NCBI RefSeq assembly: GCF_000350485.1
Contig: NZ_AORV01000045.1
Span: 1 to 64,000 of the forward strand
Length of the DNA: 64,000 bases
DNA from: Ruminiclostridium cellobioparum subsp. termitidis CT1112
Lineage (GTDB): Bacteria > Bacillota > Clostridia > Acetivibrionales > DSM-1351
Reading direction: 5' to 3'
The position numbers and the translations under genes are program-made. Under the pieces are notes generated by a model. That model worked only from the letters and a program-made list of their open reading frames with translations. It had not been told where the DNA came from and did not search any database. This document shows positions 60,410 to 64,000 of the stretch, in pieces (the first letter of the stretch is position 1; every line of letters begins with the position of its first letter).

Positions 60410-61231
60410 TTATTTCTTTTCTTCCTGGCTCAGTCCTTCATTCATGCTTCCAGTCCTGTATCCCTTTAAATCCAGAGCTGTGTACATAAAACCTATGTTT
60501 TTGAATTCCGTGTATATTTTTTCCCTTGTGGCAGGTTCAATTATTTTTTCAAAGCTATCCTGAGTTACTTCTATTCTGGCAATATCCTTGTGAAATCTTA
60601 CCCTTACCTGTTTAAAACCTAAATCCAGCAAAAATTGCTCGGCCCGGTCTATCATTTGAAGTCTTTCCTTAGTGATTTTTTCTCCGTAGGGAAATCTTGA
60701 GGATAGACAGGCAAATGCCTGCTTATCCCAGGTATTAAGTCCCATTTCCTTTGAGAGGGTCCGTATTTCTTCCTTTGTCAGCTGTGCTTCCTTCAGGGGG
60801 CTGATTACTCCATGTTCGCGTACAGCCTGCATTCCGGGTCTGAAATCTCCCAGGTCGTCCACATTCGAACCTTCAAAAATATACTCCATACCCTCTTCAT
60901 CGGCAACTGCCTTTATTTTTTCATAAAGCTCGTTTTTGCAAAGGTAGCACCTGTTGACCGGATTATCCGAAAATCCTTCCACATCAAGTTCTTCCGATAT
61001 GATAACCCTGTGGCGGATTGAATTTTGTTTGGCGAATTCCTTGGCTTCACGCAATTCCCTTTCAGGGTAGGTCGACGAATGTGCGGTAATTGCTACAACC
61101 TTGTCCCCGAGCACCTCTGCTGAAACCTTAAGCAGGAAGGTTGAGTCAACACCGCCTGAAAAAGCCACGGCAGCACTGTTTCGATTCTTTATTATATTTT
61201 TTAGATTTTCCAGTTTATCATGTACGCTCAT
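60410..61231 (-). CDS. larE: LarE-like ATP-dependent sacrificial sulfur transferase
   Basis: This 273-residue PP-loop ATPase of the LarE/NadE-like superfamily has the P-loop SGGVDSTFLL. EGSNVDDLGDFRPG, the AMP-binding segment, and C175 in AFACLSSRFPYGEKIT align with the family's sulfur-donating region. C95 and C98 form an additional CxxC (RCYLCK). LarE sulfurates the nickel-pincer cofactor of lactate racemase in lactobacilli, but no larA, larB or larC is seen here. Its partner is the transsulfuration gene 13 bp downstream, so another sulfur-transfer role is possible. AAAGGAG precedes the ATG. Confidence 0.87.
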   Translation of the reverse strand: MSVHDKLENLKNIIKNRNSAAVAFSGGVDSTFLLKVSAEVLGDKVVAITAHSSTYPERELREAKEFAKQNSIRHRVIISEELDVEGFSDNPVNRCYLCKNELYEKIKAVADEEGMEYIFEGSNVDDLGDFRPGMQAVREHGVISPLKEAQLTKEEIRTLSKEMGLNTWDKQAFACLSSRFPYGEKITKERLQMIDRAEQFLLDLGFKQVRVRFHKDIARIEVTQDSFEKIIEPATREKIYTEFKNIGFMYTALDLKGYRTGSMNEGLSQEEKK

Positions 61232-61380
61232 TTTATTTACTCCTTTAATTTATATATATACTTATTAAAGCACCAATAAATTCCTAGTATTCCTATGTAA
61301 ATTATTAAGATGATACTATAAATTTGTTGCCATTGTCAATTGCAAAAGCAACCAAAAAATAATATGCATAGAAAATATTA

Positions 61381-61591
61381 TTATAGTGCTCCCGTACGAA
61401 CATCAATAAATGGTGCTCACAAAGTACACACCTGAAATTTGTACAGCTTACCCCAAGTGTTTTTGCTGTCGCAGAACACTCGACATCGTGTCTCGATTTG
61501 CCAGCTAAAACACTTGGGGTTTCGCCTACAATTTCAGGCATGTACTTTTAATGGAGCATCCATTTATTGATGTTGTACTCGCGCACTATAA
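61381..61591 (+). repeat. Long palindromic element, copy E (lacks hairpin 2)
   Basis: This 211-bp palindrome has ends TTATAGTGCTCCCGTACGAA and GTTGTACTCGCGCACTATAA. The arms pair almost perfectly (AACATCAATAAATGG with CCATTTATTGATGTT; AAAGTACA..CCTGAAATT; CCCCAAGTGTTTT). The core keeps hairpin 1 (61479-61497, CTCGACATCGTGTCTCGAT) but not hairpin 2. It fills the gap 61232-61635 between topB and the LarE-like gene, in which no gene is seen. Confidence 0.88.
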
Positions 61592-61635
61592 ATTATATTA
61601 ATCCATGGATTTTTCCGCCCATTAACTTATAGTCA

Positions 61636-63804
61636 CTATTTCTTCCACTTGGCCAGTGCATCGGCAAGGGCGGAATTAATGGGCTCTGCGGCATCCTGCT
61701 GACTCATGAACCTGGCAACCTCTCTTTTGTCCACCTGGTCTCCCCTGCGCTTTTTAAAGGCATCCAGCTTTTCCCGGTACCCGCAGGCGCAGTAAAAAGA
61801 CTTGTTGTCACCCTCCCCGCGGATCTCCATTTTCTTATGGCATTGGGGGCATCTGGCATTGGATACCAGGGTCACCGTTTTCCTGTAACCGCATTCCCTG
61901 TCAGGGCAAACCAGCATTTTACCCTTCTTGCCGTTAACCTCCAGCAGGTATTTTCCGCACTCTGCGCATTTCTCCCTGGTGACGTTGTCATGCCTGAACT
62001 GCTCCGAGTTTGCTATTACCGCACCTACCAGCTTTGAGGCATAGCCCTTCATATCACCTACAAATGCGGCCGAGCTCACCCTGCCTTTGCTTATCAGCGC
62101 AAGCTGCTGCTCCCACTTTGCTGTGAGCTCAGGCGATTTGAGATCCTCCGGAACAAGGCCCACAAGCTGAATCCCTTTTGAAGTGGGGTGGAGTTCCTTT
62201 CCTCTGCGCTCTATATAGAAGGTATTGAACAATTTCTCAATTATATCGGCCCTTGTGGCAGGAGTTCCCAAACCACTGGTGCTTTCCAGGGTTTCCTTCA
62301 GGGCCTTGTTGTCAACAAACTTTCCCGGGTGCTCCATGGCTGACAGCAGTGTGGCCTCGTTATACCTTGCAGGAGGCTTTGTCTTTCCGTTTACTGCTTT
62401 AGGAGAGAGCACCTTTGCTTTTTGCCCTTTTTGAATCTCAGGCAGTGACTGGTCATCCTCCTCTTCCTCACCGTCTTCCTCCAGCTTTCCAAAGCCTTCG
62501 TAAACTGTTTTCCAGCCCCAGGCCCTGACTATTTTGCCCCTGGCGGTAAAGTTTTCTCCTGCCAGGTCGAGCCTTACGGTGGTCTGCTCATACTCAAAGG
62601 GGCTGCTGAGAACTGCTATGAAGCGCTTTACAATCAAATCGTAAATGTTTCTTTCCTCGGTGCTGAGAGCAGACAGGTTGACATACTGCTCAGTAGGTAT
62701 GATGGCATGATGATCCGAAACCTTGCTGTTGTCAACAAAGCGCTTTGTCACACTGAGTTTGTTCCTCAGAATACCCTGCACCGGTCTGGCATATGGTCCC
62801 ACTGCAATACTTCTCAACCTTTCTGCAAGTGTGGGCACAATATCCTCGGTTATATACCTGGAATCAGTTCTGGGGTATGTGACCAGCTTGTGGGTCTCAT
62901 ACAGCTTCTGCATTATATTCAAGGTCTGCTTTGCGGAATAGGAATACTTTCTGTTGGCATCCCTCTGCAATTCCGTAAGGTCATAGGCCAAAGGCGGCAG
63001 TTCCTTCTTCATATCCTTCCTGACTTCAACAATCTCACCGGTCTGTCCGGTTATTTTCCTGACAATTCCGTCTGCCTGTTCTTTGCTGAAGGTACGGGTC
63101 TGGTTTGTAGCCCTGTCCTGCCACTGAACCGTAAAGCCGTTAAATTGCGCCGTAATGGTCCAGTAGTCCTTCGGAACGAATTTTCTGATTTCCTCCTCGC
63201 GCGCCACAATCATGGCAAGCGTGGGAGTCTGTACTCTCCCGGCAGACAGCTGGGCATTGTATTTGCAGGTGAGCGCCCTGGTCACGTTGAGGCCTACCAG
63301 CCAGTCGGCTTCCGATCTGCTCTGAGCCGAATAGAAAAGATTGTCGTACTCCCGCGCCGGCTTCAGATTTGCAAAACCCTCCCTGATTGCCTTGTCTGTC
63401 TGGGAGGAGATCCATAACCGTTTTATAGGCTTTTTGAAGCCGGCCTTGAGGATTATCCACCTGGCGACAAGCTCTCCCTCTCTCCCCGAATCTGTGGCAA
63501 TTACCAGCTCGTCAACATCCTCCCTGTGCATAAGAGCCTTTACGGCACCAAACTGTTTTGAAGTCTGCTTTATGACAACCAGCTCCATCTTGTTGGGGAG
63601 CATGGGCAGATCCTCCAGGTTCCAGGCCTTATACTTATTGCCATAAGCTTCCGGATCTGCCAGAGTCACAAGGTGGCCCAGCGCCCAGGTCACAATATAT
63701 TTTGAACCCATGATACAGCCGTTTCCATTTTGATTGCAGCCTAAAACTTTTGCCAGATCCCTGGCAACCGAAGGTTTTTCTGCAAGTACTAAAGTTTTTC
63801 CCAT
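61636..63804 (-). CDS. topB: DNA topoisomerase III
   Basis: This 722-residue type IA topoisomerase relaxes and decatenates DNA. The Toprim domain has LAEKPSVARD at the N-terminus and IATDSGREGE (D105 to E111). The catalytic tyrosine is Y310 in VTYPRTDSRYI, and QLSAGRVQTPTLA is also typical. The C-terminus has zinc-ribbon pairs (CAECGKYLL, CPDRECGYR, CPQCHKK, CACGYR) characteristic of Firmicute TopB. The start at ATG 63804 has only a weak SD. Single gene; element E lies downstream. Confidence 0.94.
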   Translation of the reverse strand: MGKTLVLAEKPSVARDLAKVLGCNQNGNGCIMGSKYIVTWALGHLVTLADPEAYGNKYKAWNLEDLPMLPNKMELVVIKQTSKQFGAVKALMHREDVDELVIATDSGREGELVARWIILKAGFKKPIKRLWISSQTDKAIREGFANLKPAREYDNLFYSAQSRSEADWLVGLNVTRALTCKYNAQLSAGRVQTPTLAMIVAREEEIRKFVPKDYWTITAQFNGFTVQWQDRATNQTRTFSKEQADGIVRKITGQTGEIVEVRKDMKKELPPLAYDLTELQRDANRKYSYSAKQTLNIMQKLYETHKLVTYPRTDSRYITEDIVPTLAERLRSIAVGPYARPVQGILRNKLSVTKRFVDNSKVSDHHAIIPTEQYVNLSALSTEERNIYDLIVKRFIAVLSSPFEYEQTTVRLDLAGENFTARGKIVRAWGWKTVYEGFGKLEEDGEEEEDDQSLPEIQKGQKAKVLSPKAVNGKTKPPARYNEATLLSAMEHPGKFVDNKALKETLESTSGLGTPATRADIIEKLFNTFYIERRGKELHPTSKGIQLVGLVPEDLKSPELTAKWEQQLALISKGRVSSAAFVGDMKGYASKLVGAVIANSEQFRHDNVTREKCAECGKYLLEVNGKKGKMLVCPDRECGYRKTVTLVSNARCPQCHKKMEIRGEGDNKSFYCACGYREKLDAFKKRRGDQVDKREVARFMSQQDAAEPINSALADALAKWKK

Positions 63805-63900
63805 CTATGTGTAAACCTCTCAATCTATTAAATTTCCAACAATACTAAATGCTCTTTATTATTTTAACATATATACTTCATTTATTCATGCAAACATGAC

Positions 63901-63943
63901 AAAAGGCGCCGAAACAAGTCTGTAATTCCACTGTTTCCGCGCC
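63901..63943 (-). terminator. Probable terminator of a gene beyond the right edge
   Basis: GGCGCCGAAACA and TGTTTCCGCGCC pair with one mismatch, followed on the minus strand by TTTT. It would end a minus-strand gene whose body lies outside the window; 63944-64000 holds no readable gene. Confidence 0.55.
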
Positions 63944-64000
63944 CTGGCATTTAATATATCAAATGTATTGTACCGGAGGATTTTAACCGCCGGCAATGTA

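Noticed and set aside
62707-63417. 236-codon plus-strand open frame over topB
   Set aside because: Antisense to topoisomerase III; no start signals and no recognisable domains.

Overview
The window looks like a chromosome segment of a strictly anaerobic, low-GC Firmicute of the class Clostridia, possibly a cellulolytic (Ruminiclostridium-like) relative. That assignment is an inference. It rests on the AT-rich DNA with strong AGGAGG ribosome sites and frequent TTG/GTG starts, an oxygen-sensitive glycyl radical enzyme with its activase, a reverse rubrerythrin plus a classical rubrerythrin, and two CUT1 sugar importers of the LplA/LplB/LplC type without their own ATPase. No rRNA, tRNA or CRISPR array was seen.

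Layout. (1) 28-6026, minus strand: a five-gene operon with an XRE regulator, a lone DhaL-type protein, a glycyl radical activase, a glycyl radical enzyme (GRE) of unassigned substrate and a CoA-acylating (methyl)malonate-semialdehyde dehydrogenase. (2) 6157-9723: a CUT1 sugar importer, followed by an aldo/keto reductase. (3) 11313-14090: a DNA methyltransferase/nuclease pair between two diverged ~173-bp direct repeats that carry the 3' end of the adjacent reverse rubrerythrin gene, so this is an island. (4) 14034-24765: reverse rubrerythrin, CDF transporter, DUF445 protein, EngB GTPase, a frameshifted MATE transporter, acyl-CoA synthetase, hemolysin III-type membrane protein, Fe-dependent alcohol dehydrogenase and rubrerythrin. 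(5) 24921-36579: a divergent carbohydrate locus. On the minus strand are two permeases, a solute-binding lipoprotein, a probable acyltransferase and a membrane-sensor AraC regulator. On the plus strand are a Gfo/Idh/MocA oxidoreductase, a GH31 glycosidase and an AraC regulator. (6) 37218-39131: a secreted DUF4832-type protein. (7) 39398-43744: a polyamine (Pot) importer with a cupin-XRE regulator. (8) 44061-46922: a polar amino acid importer. (9) 47192-49635: an M23 peptidase, a polysaccharide deacetylase and a SemiSWEET-like protein. (10) 50073-52704: a NitT/TauT-type importer. (11) 52765-55460: an alpha/beta hydrolase and an HXXEE membrane protein opposite a TetR regulator, plus a small membrane protein. 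(12) 55669-61231: a methionine importer (MetNIQ), an Rrf2/CymR-like regulator, a transsulfuration enzyme and a LarE-like sulfur transferase, apparently a sulfur amino acid module. (13) 61636-63804: DNA topoisomerase III.

The most striking unexplained structure is a family of intergenic long imperfect palindromes, 210-256 bp each, at 22208, 36625, 44910, 49669 and 61381, with a solo end at 21264 and a short relative at 28683. They share terminal motifs and a core of one or two small hairpins, yet the stem sequences differ between copies while staying self-complementary. That is the pattern of a structured RNA or of a mobile hairpin element. The second most interesting item is the GRE operon. 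Its gene content would fit dehydration of a 2,3-dihydroxy acid to a semialdehyde that is then oxidised to acyl-CoA, but this is a hypothesis.
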